Shown: piece by piece, positions 31,575 to 39,288 of the stretch | How the letters are laid out: each line of letters starts with the position of its first letter | Position numbering within the stretch: the first letter of the stretch is position 1 | DNA from: Corynebacterium gottingense | GTDB taxonomy: Bacteria > Actinomycetota > Actinomycetes > Mycobacteriales > Mycobacteriaceae | Length of the DNA stretch: 39,613 nucleotides | NCBI RefSeq assembly: GCF_003693265.1 | Contig: NZ_RDRE01000015.1 | Location: 1 to 39,613 of the forward strand | Direction of reading: 5' to 3' | Position numbers and translations under genes: made by a program | The notes under the pieces: generated by a model | Database searches by the model: none | Told to the model about the DNA's origin: nothing | Seen by the model: only the letters and a program-made list of their open reading frames with translations

Positions 31575-32666
31575 CTACACACCCCGCAGCCGCTCCACCG
31601 CGTAGCCGAAAACGATGCGTTCCTGTTCGATGCGCAGGCATCCGCCTGCGGAGTGGCTGCGCAGGTAGTCCAGGGCATCGGCCTCCCCAGAAGTAAGTCG
31701 CGCCGGCGCAAAGCGGCTAGGACTCGGCTCTTCGACGGCGAGTGCGTCGTGGTCGCGGGCGGTGTCCAAATCCATGAGCACGGACCGCGTGTGCGGCAGG
31801 TGTGCGCGCACGAGGTCAAGGATGTAGAAGCCGTAGGAGTCTAAGTCTCCCCAGTACAACACCTCTTTTGAAGCAAGCCAAGGCAGCTGCTTCGCCAGCA
31901 CTTGCGCGCGCAGGCCGCCACCGAAGATCGCGACGGTGTCCGGCAGCTCCGGCAGCGCAAGGAACGTCTGGTGGTTTTCCACGAACAACACGCGGCCCCC
32001 GGGCAGTGCCTTCAGCTCGGAAAGAGGGCACGACCAGTGCCGCACCCCGCAGAATGACGCGTCCGGGTCCAAGCTCCGCAGCTCCACCAGGACGGGCTTC
32101 TCGCGAAATCCCAATTCGCCGACAACGGCATTCAGTACCGCGCGGTGGGCCTCCACCCACTTAGAATCCACGCCGAAGATCGGGAGTTCACGGACGTAGT
32201 AGTCAGACGCGTCGTGGGTGCGCAGCCACCGCACTACGCTGACAAAACGGGCGACGGTGGCATCATCCCACGACTCCCACGCTGCAAGCTTGCTTATCAA
32301 AGGGCTACGGACGTCGGCGCCAAGTGAGGCGGCAAAGCCGTCGAGCAGCGTGTTGATGCGCAGCCAATGCTCAGCGCGACCGGCAACGCGGGCAGCAGTG
32401 GCGGGGCTGTCCAGCACTACGCGCGCCGGGAGTGCGTAGGTGCCCAGGTAGCCGAGCTTCTTCTCCTCCCACTCCGCGGTGATGCGGCTGCGCTTCCATT
32501 CCTGGATCCAGGCCTGCACCGCGCGCCCCTCGTCAAGCTCGGCGGCGCGGCCCGTCGGTGGCTTCAGGTTCACCGTAAGCGGCGAGAACTCGCCGGCGAG
32601 CCAGGCCCGGTGGTTGCGGGTGTAGAACGTCGCTGCGCGGGTGCGCACCTGGTCACAGGTTTTCAT
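31575..32666 (-). CDS. jetD: JetD (MksG): Wadjet toprim-type nuclease subunit
   Basis: The DNA-cleaving subunit of the Wadjet anti-plasmid complex, which cuts small circular DNA that the JetABC motor has fully extruded. The 363 residues have a DUF3322-like N-terminal arm and a DUF2220 toprim-like C-terminal half. The metal-binding residues are Glu230 in LFVENHQTFLALP and Asp274/Asp276 in YWGDLDSYGFYIL. IFGGG in between is typical of the family. Its ATG lies inside the end of jetC with a 14-base overlap. In Corynebacterium the orthologue is called MksG. Confidence 0.9.
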   Translation of the reverse strand: MKTCDQVRTRAATFYTRNHRAWLAGEFSPLTVNLKPPTGRAAELDEGRAVQAWIQEWKRSRITAEWEEKKLGYLGTYALPARVVLDSPATAARVAGRAEHWLRINTLLDGFAASLGADVRSPLISKLAAWESWDDATVARFVSVVRWLRTHDASDYYVRELPIFGVDSKWVEAHRAVLNAVVGELGFREKPVLVELRSLDPDASFCGVRHWSCPLSELKALPGGRVLFVENHQTFLALPELPDTVAIFGGGLRAQVLAKQLPWLASKEVLYWGDLDSYGFYILDLVRAHLPHTRSVLMDLDTARDHDALAVEEPSPSRFAPARLTSGEADALDYLRSHSAGGCLRIEQERIVFGYAVERLRGV

Positions 32667-35600
32667 CCAGGGCCTCCTCGATGGTGAGGCAGCTGGTCTG
32701 CGAGTGCTTGCGGTCCGGGCACTCCACCATCAGCACGCCGCCGATGTAGTCCTGCACCGTCTGCAAAAGCTTCTCGGGCGTGGCGAGGATCATGTGGAAT
32801 CCGAACTTGCGGAATGCTCCCATGGCCGCGCGCGTGAACTCGGCGTCGGCGCGGTCGAAGGCTTCATCCAGCACGATGGTGCCAAAGCGGGGGTACATCG
32901 CATCCTCAACCTCGACCACGGATTTGTTCGCTTGCGACGGGTTCGCGCCCATCCCCGTGAGCCGGTAGCGCAGCGCGGCGGCGAGGCAGAAGGAGGAGAG
33001 CTTCTGGGCCTGGCCGCCGGAGAGTCCTTCGGCAGAGTCGTATACCGCGCCGCGGACGCCGTCGGTGCCGTACTCCACGCCCAGGAACTTCACGTGCTGA
33101 CGCGTGTCCAGGCGCAGCTTCTGTTCGCGGGCGCTCGTGGTGTCGGAGATCGTGACCGCCTCGATCACCTCGCGGATTGTGTGGAAGCGGCGCTCGCTGT
33201 CCTCTAGATCGGCCTCGTTGATCATGCCGTCGAGCGTGGCGTCGATAAGCTCGATGAACTTGCGGGCGATCTGCGGCTGCGCCTCGCGGACCTCAATTTG
33301 CAGGTGCGTGTCGGGGTAGAACTCGACCTGTGCCAGGGAATCGTTGATGGTTTGGATGGACTTGCGCGTATTGCTCGCGGCCTCGCGGATGAGGCGGCGG
33401 AGGCGGCCGAAGTGCGTGCGCGTCTGCTCCTGGAGGAGGTCCTTGAATTCCTGCTCAAAGCTCGGCAGGTTCTCGGTTTCGAGGCGGTCCAACTCGGACA
33501 GGAACGCCTGCTGGTAGCTCTTGTCCGCCTGCAGGTCGCCCTTGCGGCTCTCCCACTTGTGCAGGTAGCGGTGCATTGCGTCGAGCATCCGGCTCTCGCA
33601 CTTGAGGTCACGGCGGTTGAGTTCGTCGAGCTCGGCGGTGATGGCCTTGCGCAGCTGCTCGTGCACGCGGTCGATATTCTTCTCGTCGATGGTGCCGGCA
33701 CGCTTGGACAGCCTGCCGTGGACCTCCTCCGGTGGGGCTCCGCGCTCGAGGCGCGCCTGAGCCTCGGCAAGCGCCTGTTCCGCCTGCTCGAGCTTTTGGC
33801 GCAGCCCGCCGCGCTGTTCAATCAGCCCGTTGAGGTGGCCTTGGGCCTGGCCCAGTCGCTTCTCGCGGACTTTGAATTGCTTCTTCAATTCGGCGACCTC
33901 CGCGTTGCCGTCGGTGAGCCGGTCCACCAGCTCCTGCGACTCTGCGAGCAGGCGGGCCGCGGTCGCGGTGTCGATCTCGCTGAAATCTGTTGTCTCTTGG
34001 AGACGCTCCACCGTGGAAATCTGGTCGCGGGCCGTCTTCATACGGCGCTTTGCGGTATCGCGCGCCTGCTCCGCCTGCGCTAGCTCCTTGCCCACGCGTT
34101 GCAGCTCTACGTGCAGTGCGTCGATCTTGTCGTCCAGGTTGCCCCACAACACCCACGTGCTCGTGTCGTCGATGCGCCGGCGGTCGTCCTTCACGTGGTC
34201 CGCTTCGCTGTGCTTGACCTGGCCATTGCGGGTTACCGCGCGACGGGCGCGCCGGAACTCATCCAGGGACTCGCAGCACTGGTGGTCGAACCGGCGGGCG
34301 AGCTGCGACTGCACCCAGTTGTAAAAGCGCCCGTCGGCCACGTCGATCTTCGTGCCGAGCGTGCCGTGTTGAAAGCTCCGGGGCGCCGCGAACTCCTGCT
34401 CCGGTGTGATGCGGGTGTACTGCAGCTTTGCGCCAAGGTGCGTGGCATCAATAGCTGTCGAGACTGCGCGGTAGTGCTCTTCGGGTACCAAGAGTGTGCG
34501 GGCGAACCCGCCCATGACGCGCTCGGCCGCGCCCTGCCAGGCGCCTTCGCCTTGACTGACAGAGATGAGGTCGGCCACAAACGGCAGGTCTTTCTCGCGG
34601 ATGCCGGCCGCGTCGGCGATTATGGCGCGAGCTCGCAGCAGCCGAGAATCCATCGCTGAACTGTACTTGTGCAGCGTTTGCAGCTCGGTCTTGAAGGCTG
34701 TCTGGGTCTCCTGCAGCTTGCCCACGAGCTGGATCGCGGTGGTAGCTTTGGCGTCTTCTGCGTCGTGCTGCGCGCACAGGTTGTGCAGGTCCTTTCCCAG
34801 CTGGTGTGAAATGCGCGCAAATTCCTCCGCTGAGCCAGGTGGCGTGAGTTGGAGCACCCGCAGCCGGGAGGCGAAGGCTTCCGCGGCCTTGTTGACCTGG
34901 TCGAGGCGTGTGCGGCGGCTGTCGCGGGTCATTTCGGCCTTGGCCAGGCCGGTGTCCTGTTTGCCGTCGATAAGCTGGCGCAGCTCCTCGCGCTCGCTGC
35001 GAAGCGTTTCTACTTCAGCCTCGCCGGCCGTGATCGCGCCGCCTAGCGCTTCGAGGTCGTTGCGGTGCCGCTCGCAGGCGCGCTCGGCGAATTGCGCCTT
35101 CCAGCCGAAGACGAAGGGGTCGAGCCACGCCTGTTCCTCGGCCACAACCGCGGTGGCACGGGCGATCTCCTCGCGAGCATGCGCGGCTTCGCGGACGGGA
35201 ACGAGGTGCTCGATCTGCTCACGCGCGTTTACCACTGCGGTGTAGGCGCCGTGCAGCGCGGTGAAGTTCTCGGCCGCCTGTTTGGCCACGGCAAACGTGT
35301 CGGGCTCCGGAAGCATGAAGGTGCGCATGAGGTGGTTGAGATCCCCCAGCGTCTTCGCTGATTGCGTGCGGTGCAGGAGCTCGAGCGCGCCACTGTCGGC
35401 GATGCCCAGCGCTCGCTGCAGCGCGGCGATGAACTGCGGGTGCTTGCGCCCCACGTTCAGCGCATCGCCGTAGTCCTGCTTCGCCTGCGTGATCGGCAGG
35501 TTCTTTACCGCAAGCGTTTCAAACTCCGTGAGATCCGCATCGCGCGGCAGTAGCAGATACAGGTCCGTGATGTCCTGGTCAGCGTGCGCGTTGGCGGCGA

Positions 35601-35988
35601 GGAACATGAGCCTGCAGGCGGTGATCGTCTCGCCCGTGCCGTTTTCGTAGCGGAGGAGCACGCCGCTCCAGGTGGCGCCGTTGCGGAGGTACGAGCGGGT
35701 GAGCTCATCCAAGTCCTCGGAGTGTTCGCGGCGCCACGCTCCGCGGCAGTACGTGATCATGGTGCGCCCGGAGCGCTTTTGGTTGTCCGCAGCGGCGTTG
35801 AACGAGCGCTTGCTCGGCGGGACCAGGATGGCGGAGATGGCGTCGATGAGCGTGGACTTGCCGGAGCCGGAGGGGCCGGTGATGAGGTAGCCTTCGCGGG
35901 CAATGTCGACGCTGTGCAGGCCGTTGAAGGTGCCCCAGTTGTAGACCTGGACACGGGAGAGGCGGAATTGGCCGGGGATGGTGGTCAT
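32653..35988 (-). CDS. jetC: JetC (MksB): SMC-like ATPase of Wadjet
   Basis: The condensin-like motor that loops plasmid DNA. From the ATG at 35988 it is 1111 residues: head with Walker A GPSGSGKST (38-46), long coiled coils rich in Glu/Arg/Leu either side of a hinge (middle third), then the signature LSGGQ (about 989-993) and Walker B IVLDEAFDRAD (about 1037-1047). The frame runs further upstream, but 35988 gives the conserved N-terminus. Four bases overlap with jetB (ATGA at 35985-35988) indicate coupling. Two copies of the iterated motif lie here (33241, 34966). Confidence 0.93.
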   Translation of the reverse strand: MTTIPGQFRLSRVQVYNWGTFNGLHSVDIAREGYLITGPSGSGKSTLIDAISAILVPPSKRSFNAAADNQKRSGRTMITYCRGAWRREHSEDLDELTRSYLRNGATWSGVLLRYENGTGETITACRLMFLAANAHADQDITDLYLLLPRDADLTEFETLAVKNLPITQAKQDYGDALNVGRKHPQFIAALQRALGIADSGALELLHRTQSAKTLGDLNHLMRTFMLPEPDTFAVAKQAAENFTALHGAYTAVVNAREQIEHLVPVREAAHAREEIARATAVVAEEQAWLDPFVFGWKAQFAERACERHRNDLEALGGAITAGEAEVETLRSEREELRQLIDGKQDTGLAKAEMTRDSRRTRLDQVNKAAEAFASRLRVLQLTPPGSAEEFARISHQLGKDLHNLCAQHDAEDAKATTAIQLVGKLQETQTAFKTELQTLHKYSSAMDSRLLRARAIIADAAGIREKDLPFVADLISVSQGEGAWQGAAERVMGGFARTLLVPEEHYRAVSTAIDATHLGAKLQYTRITPEQEFAAPRSFQHGTLGTKIDVADGRFYNWVQSQLARRFDHQCCESLDEFRRARRAVTRNGQVKHSEADHVKDDRRRIDDTSTWVLWGNLDDKIDALHVELQRVGKELAQAEQARDTAKRRMKTARDQISTVERLQETTDFSEIDTATAARLLAESQELVDRLTDGNAEVAELKKQFKVREKRLGQAQGHLNGLIEQRGGLRQKLEQAEQALAEAQARLERGAPPEEVHGRLSKRAGTIDEKNIDRVHEQLRKAITAELDELNRRDLKCESRMLDAMHRYLHKWESRKGDLQADKSYQQAFLSELDRLETENLPSFEQEFKDLLQEQTRTHFGRLRRLIREAASNTRKSIQTINDSLAQVEFYPDTHLQIEVREAQPQIARKFIELIDATLDGMINEADLEDSERRFHTIREVIEAVTISDTTSAREQKLRLDTRQHVKFLGVEYGTDGVRGAVYDSAEGLSGGQAQKLSSFCLAAALRYRLTGMGANPSQANKSVVEVEDAMYPRFGTIVLDEAFDRADAEFTRAAMGAFRKFGFHMILATPEKLLQTVQDYIGGVLMVECPDRKHSQTSCLTIEEALDENL
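33241..33250 (+). repeat. Iterated motif copy, inside jetC
   Basis: GTCGATAAGC preceded by C. On the gene strand Leu-Ile-Asp. Confidence 0.9.
34966..34975 (+). repeat. Iterated motif copy, inside jetC
   Basis: GTCGATAAGC preceded by C. On the gene strand Leu-Ile-Asp. Confidence 0.9.
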
Positions 35989-36572
35989 GGCTGCTGCTCC
36001 AGAAGGGTGCGGAAGGATTCGGTGATTGCGGCGATTTCCTCGCCGGAGAAGATGATGCGCAGGACGGGGGAGACTTCGTATCGGCCTTCGGTTGGGGTGT
36101 CGATGACGATGGAGTTCCGCTTCATCTTGTTCCACGACGCCGTGAACTGCTTGCGTGGATTCGACTTATCAGTTGCGGATTTCCCCTGGTAAGGAACGGT
36201 GGCCTCGAAGACTTCGTCCTCGTTCACGATCGTTCGCTCGGTGGGGCTGGTGGAGACGAGCTCGCGCCGCAGGTGCAGAACTATGACCGTATCCATGAAG
36301 GTCAGCGAGGTCTTGCGCAGCATCGCGCGCTTGTCGGGGACGTCCACCTCCCACGCTTTGGTGTAGGCCACGCCCGCGTCATCGTCCACGATGAGCGTGA
36401 GGAAGAGGTTGTCCAGCTGCTGCGCGAGCACTTCGCGAGACCCGGACACGGTCTGAAACACCTCCGGCGTCTTGATGCTGGACACGTACGGGCCGCGGAT
36501 GAGCTCCGCGAGCGCCCTGCGCTGCGGGCCGGTGAGCGTACCGGTGTCGCCGTCGTAGAGTTTGTTGTCCAT
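35985..36572 (-). CDS. jetB: JetB (MksE): kite subunit of Wadjet
   Basis: DUF4194 protein, the small winged-helix (kite) subunit joining JetA to the JetC coiled coils. The 195 residues include LDNLFLTLIVDDDAGVAYT, FMDTVIVLHLRREL and RIIFSGEEIAAI. The ATG at 36572 directly follows the stop of the jetA C-terminal frame, and its own stop overlaps the jetC start. The intact gene suggests that the operon is still under selection despite the jetA interruption. Confidence 0.9.
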   Translation of the reverse strand: MDNKLYDGDTGTLTGPQRRALAELIRGPYVSSIKTPEVFQTVSGSREVLAQQLDNLFLTLIVDDDAGVAYTKAWEVDVPDKRAMLRKTSLTFMDTVIVLHLRRELVSTSPTERTIVNEDEVFEATVPYQGKSATDKSNPRKQFTASWNKMKRNSIVIDTPTEGRYEVSPVLRIIFSGEEIAAITESFRTLLEQQP

Positions 36573-37532
36573 TTATGGCCGTCCAATCGTGGTGTCGAAT
36601 TCAAACCGTTCGTATCGCGCGCGCAGCCTCGTGCCGTCCGCGCGCGTCCAGTGCAGCAGCTCGGTGCCGTCCCTTCGCTCGCCGTGCCTGCGCGCAAGTT
36701 TGATCAGCCCCACCACGCTCGCAAGCCCCTGGGTCGCAGGGTGCGCGGAGAGCACATCGCTTATCGACGCCCTGCCATCTCGCTCCACCACATCGTTCAC
36801 CGCCCCGCGCAGCTCCTCCCAGTCGATCTCGTTCTCCCGGATGCGCTGGCGCATCGCCTCCATATCGATCGACCCCTGCTCATTGATCTCCATGCCGCGG
36901 TCGATCTTGTACTCCATCGGGTCGTGCAGCTTCCAGCTGGACAGTGACGTCGGCTGCATCGTTGTTAACTCCAACTCAACACCGACTGGGCTGTGGGTGC
37001 CGATGCCCTCCTGCGCGAGCTGCAGCGCCATCTGCTGCGCGGCGTTGATCGACTTGATCAGTGCCTGCTGGGACTCGGCTTCACGGGATTGCACAAAGCG
37101 TCGTAAAGAGCGCGAAAGGTTGGTCATGGAATCGTGGACTTGGCCTGACGACACGTCCAGCGTGTCCACTAATTGGCCCAGCTCAGCGCGCTCCATCGGC
37201 GAGAGCTTACGCACGAAGTCGCGCGACAGGACGGTACTCACGGTGGCGTCGAGCTGCTTCGACTGCTCCGGGTCCAAGAAGACCTCGTAGAAACCGCTAA
37301 ACGCTTTGCCAGCCTCGGACTGCGTGATGAGGTCCACGCCACGGAACACGTTTTCCAGCACGTCGCGCGCGTGAAGCTTCTCCTCGACGATGGACTCACG
37401 AAGCGCCCGGTCCACGTCCTCGATCTCCTCGCGCACCCGCGAAAAATCGGTGGGAAGGTCGCTGACCAGCGACAGGATCTCTCGCGCCTTCTCCACCGCT
37501 TCCTCGTCCGAGATGGAGACAACGCCGTTCAT
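36573..37532 (-). CDS. jetA: JetA (MksF), C-terminal part after an in-frame amber codon
   Basis: The second part of the DUF3375 kleisin-like subunit JetA, 319 residues from the ATG at 37532. It begins MNGVVSISDEEAVEKAREILSL, which in intact homologues follows the helical linker at the end of the upstream frame. Segments such as LPTDFSRVREEIEDVDRALRE, SEAGKAFSGFYEVFLDP and the winged-helix-like end (DGRASISDVLSAHPA) are typical of DUF3375. It is in the same frame as the upstream part, separated only by TAG and two codons. ATG six bases after TAG would allow reinitiation. Ends one base before the jetB ATG. Confidence 0.85.
   Translation of the reverse strand: MNGVVSISDEEAVEKAREILSLVSDLPTDFSRVREEIEDVDRALRESIVEEKLHARDVLENVFRGVDLITQSEAGKAFSGFYEVFLDPEQSKQLDATVSTVLSRDFVRKLSPMERAELGQLVDTLDVSSGQVHDSMTNLSRSLRRFVQSREAESQQALIKSINAAQQMALQLAQEGIGTHSPVGVELELTTMQPTSLSSWKLHDPMEYKIDRGMEINEQGSIDMEAMRQRIRENEIDWEELRGAVNDVVERDGRASISDVLSAHPATQGLASVVGLIKLARRHGERRDGTELLHWTRADGTRLRARYERFEFDTTIGRP
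36759..36768 (-). repeat. Iterated motif copy, inside jetA (C-terminal part)
   Basis: On the gene strand TCG ATA AGC, Ser-Ile-Ser with the rare ATA codon. Confidence 0.9.
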
Positions 37533-37538
37533 ACGAAC

Positions 37539-38045
37539 CTAGTCGATCCGGTGTTGGATCGCATCGCGCTGCGCCTCCAACCTGCGGATCGCGTTCGCCT
37601 CGTCTTCGTCGGTTTCGGCGGCGAGGTCGCGCAAGCCAGTAATGAGGGTGCTCAGCCGCGACTTTGTCACCGACCGCTGCGGATTGGTGAGCTGCTGCAC
37701 GTAGTCGATCGCCACGTGGGCGTCGGTGGACAACTCGTACAGTTCCTCGCGGGTGCCCTGCGGGCTGCGGCGCACCAAGTACCCATCCTTGACCCAGTCA
37801 TTGATGTAGGCGACACCGGTCTTCGGCAGCTCCATGTCGGTCTGCTCCCGGATGTCCACCAGCATGGCGTCGACGGCGAGCGCGAGATCGGAGCCGGCGA
37901 CCTGGCGATTATCCCCTTCAAACACCGACCGCAGGATGGCTAGGACGGCGGGGGCATTCTTCGCGCGAAGTATCACCCAGGCCGGGTTCGTGGTGGATAG
38001 CCTGAGCTGCTCAAGCGTCGTGGCAACCACTGAGATGCTGTTCAT
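37539..38045 (-). CDS. jetA: JetA (MksF), N-terminal part ending at an in-frame amber codon
   Basis: The first 168 residues of the DUF3375 subunit: LSTTNPAWVILRAKNAPAVL and ILRSVFEGDNRQVAGSDLAL form the expected N-terminal winged-helix region, with a basic KTGVAYINDWVKDGYLVRR. It ends RRLEAQRDAIQHRID and then TAG (37541-37539). Reading through the TAG gives one protein of about 490 residues, the normal JetA length; a single CAG to TAG change would explain it. The start at 38045 follows GAGGG. A TAGATT hexamer nine bases before the ATG may be a -10 box of a short-leader transcript. Confidence 0.85.
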   Translation of the reverse strand: MNSISVVATTLEQLRLSTTNPAWVILRAKNAPAVLAILRSVFEGDNRQVAGSDLALAVDAMLVDIREQTDMELPKTGVAYINDWVKDGYLVRRSPQGTREELYELSTDAHVAIDYVQQLTNPQRSVTKSRLSTLITGLRDLAAETDEDEANAIRRLEAQRDAIQHRID

Positions 38046-38115
38046 GCCCTCAATCTAACAACGGCACCGGACATGACCTGCGGTTTTCTCGAACGGGTGG
38101 GCGGTTGGCCTCGAT

Positions 38116-38196
38116 GGAGCTAGCTCCATCTACAACAGCGCCGACCGTAAAACCCCAGGTCGCGGTCTGGCTGTTCGGCCAAATGGAGCTAGCTCC
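38116..38196. repeat. 81-bp dispersed repeat, copy 2
   Basis: The same element as 29467-29547, in the same orientation, bounded by GGAGCTAGCTCC at 38116-38127 and 38185-38196. Differences are T for C in the interior (GGTCTGG) and T for C just before the right palindrome. It lies 71 bp upstream of jetA and so closes an 8.6-kb block that holds the GmrSD-like and Wadjet genes. Confidence 0.92.
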
Positions 38197-38275
38197 GTTT
38201 GCACCAGCGCCGCCCCTGTCGCCTGGCCTGGTGAAACGCCCACGAAACGCCAGCCAAGCCATCCAAGCCAGCCAA

Positions 38276-39118
38276 CTACCCGCCCATCCCAGACTTCCAC
38301 GCCGCGAGCGTCGCGTGCAGCGGGCGCGGCGCGAAGTTCACCGTGTACGCCCCCGGCTCCGCCTCCGCCTTGAAGCACAGCACGCCGCTGTTGGTTTGCC
38401 CGTGCTCAAACGTCAAGTTCAAGTGGTTGAAACCGGGCGCGTAGCTGGGCTCCACGGTCTTCCCGCTCGGCATCGTGAGCATGAAGTCGCTCTTGGAAAT
38501 CCACAGCTCGTCATTGGTCATGTTGAGGAACGACACGTCGTGGCAGAGGATGTTGTCCTCGCCGTATTTCCCCATGTCGCGCACCGGCCCGACGCCGATG
38601 CGCATGCCCCCGACATTCGCCACCTCGCCGGCCTCGAGTGGCGTGAGCTCGAAGGCGCTTTTCGACGGAGCCTCCATCCCCCTCGGACTCACCGGAACCG
38701 GATCCTGCACCCTGGAATTTGGATCGAAGTCGTCCGGGCGGTACATGGCGGGCTCCTCGCCTGCCTCCTTGGCTTGCGAGATCCGCTCATCCACCGCCCC
38801 GAAATTCGGGAACTCAGCCTCTGCCGTCGGCGACTGCTCCCGACCCTCCGTAGTCTCCGCCCCGCTGGGGCCATCGGTCATCGAGGTGTAGATCAACCCG
38901 ATCGCCCCGGCCACCGCCAGCGCCAACACGATGACGACCCACCAGTTCTTGAACTCAAACAGCGTTCTTTCCTCCGGGTCGGAAGGGACATCGTCGCGCC
39001 AGTGCTGCCCCGACCCGAACTCGCCAGGACCGAACACACCGGACCCACCGGCCCCGGGCTGGTTCGAACTCGGCTGGTACGAGAAGTTCTTGTACGGATT
39101 CGGGTTCTTGCTGCTCAT
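38276..39118 (-). CDS. Membrane-anchored protein with a DUF4352-like outer domain
   Basis: A 280-residue protein of unknown function. The first 58 residues are Pro/Gly/Ser-rich and cytoplasmic. One membrane helix (about 59-79, WWVVIVLALAVAGAIGLIY) follows, then a linker and an outer beta-sandwich-like domain (FLNMTNDELWISKSDFMLTM, SGVLCFKAEAEPGAYTVNFAP) resembling DUF4352/telluric-resistance-type immunoglobulin-like domains. There are two cysteines, in ILCHDVS and GVLCFKA, that could pair. The start at 39118 (MSSKNPN) follows GAAAGGA; an earlier in-frame ATG adds 20 unlikely residues. It is divergent from the ABC transporter gene. Confidence 0.7.
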   Translation of the reverse strand: MSSKNPNPYKNFSYQPSSNQPGAGGSGVFGPGEFGSGQHWRDDVPSDPEERTLFEFKNWWVVIVLALAVAGAIGLIYTSMTDGPSGAETTEGREQSPTAEAEFPNFGAVDERISQAKEAGEEPAMYRPDDFDPNSRVQDPVPVSPRGMEAPSKSAFELTPLEAGEVANVGGMRIGVGPVRDMGKYGEDNILCHDVSFLNMTNDELWISKSDFMLTMPSGKTVEPSYAPGFNHLNLTFEHGQTNSGVLCFKAEAEPGAYTVNFAPRPLHATLAAWKSGMGG

Positions 39119-39215
39119 GTGCTGGTCCTTTCGGGAGGGCCGGCGAGGCCGCGCCGGGCGCGGCAACGCTTCGAACACCCCTCACAGTACCGGCCGGCGC
39201 GCCCCCGCACTCGCC

Positions 39216-39245
39216 CATGACAATTGTCATGCCCACCTCATGACA
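39216..39245. promoter_or_regulatory. Perfect 16-bp palindrome plus half-site before the ABC gene
   Basis: CATGACAATTGTCATG (39216-39231) is perfectly self-complementary and is followed by a further CATGACA at 39239-39245. It lies in the 170-bp divergent region. Such a site fits a dimeric regulator; for ABC drug or lipid exporters, LuxR/NarL-type response regulators are frequent. TACATA at 39272-39277 may be a -10 box of a nearly leaderless transcript, since no ribosome site precedes the ATG. Confidence 0.55.
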
Positions 39246-39288
39246 AAAACCAGTGCGCGCTGAGTCGCCCATACATAGGCTGCGAATC

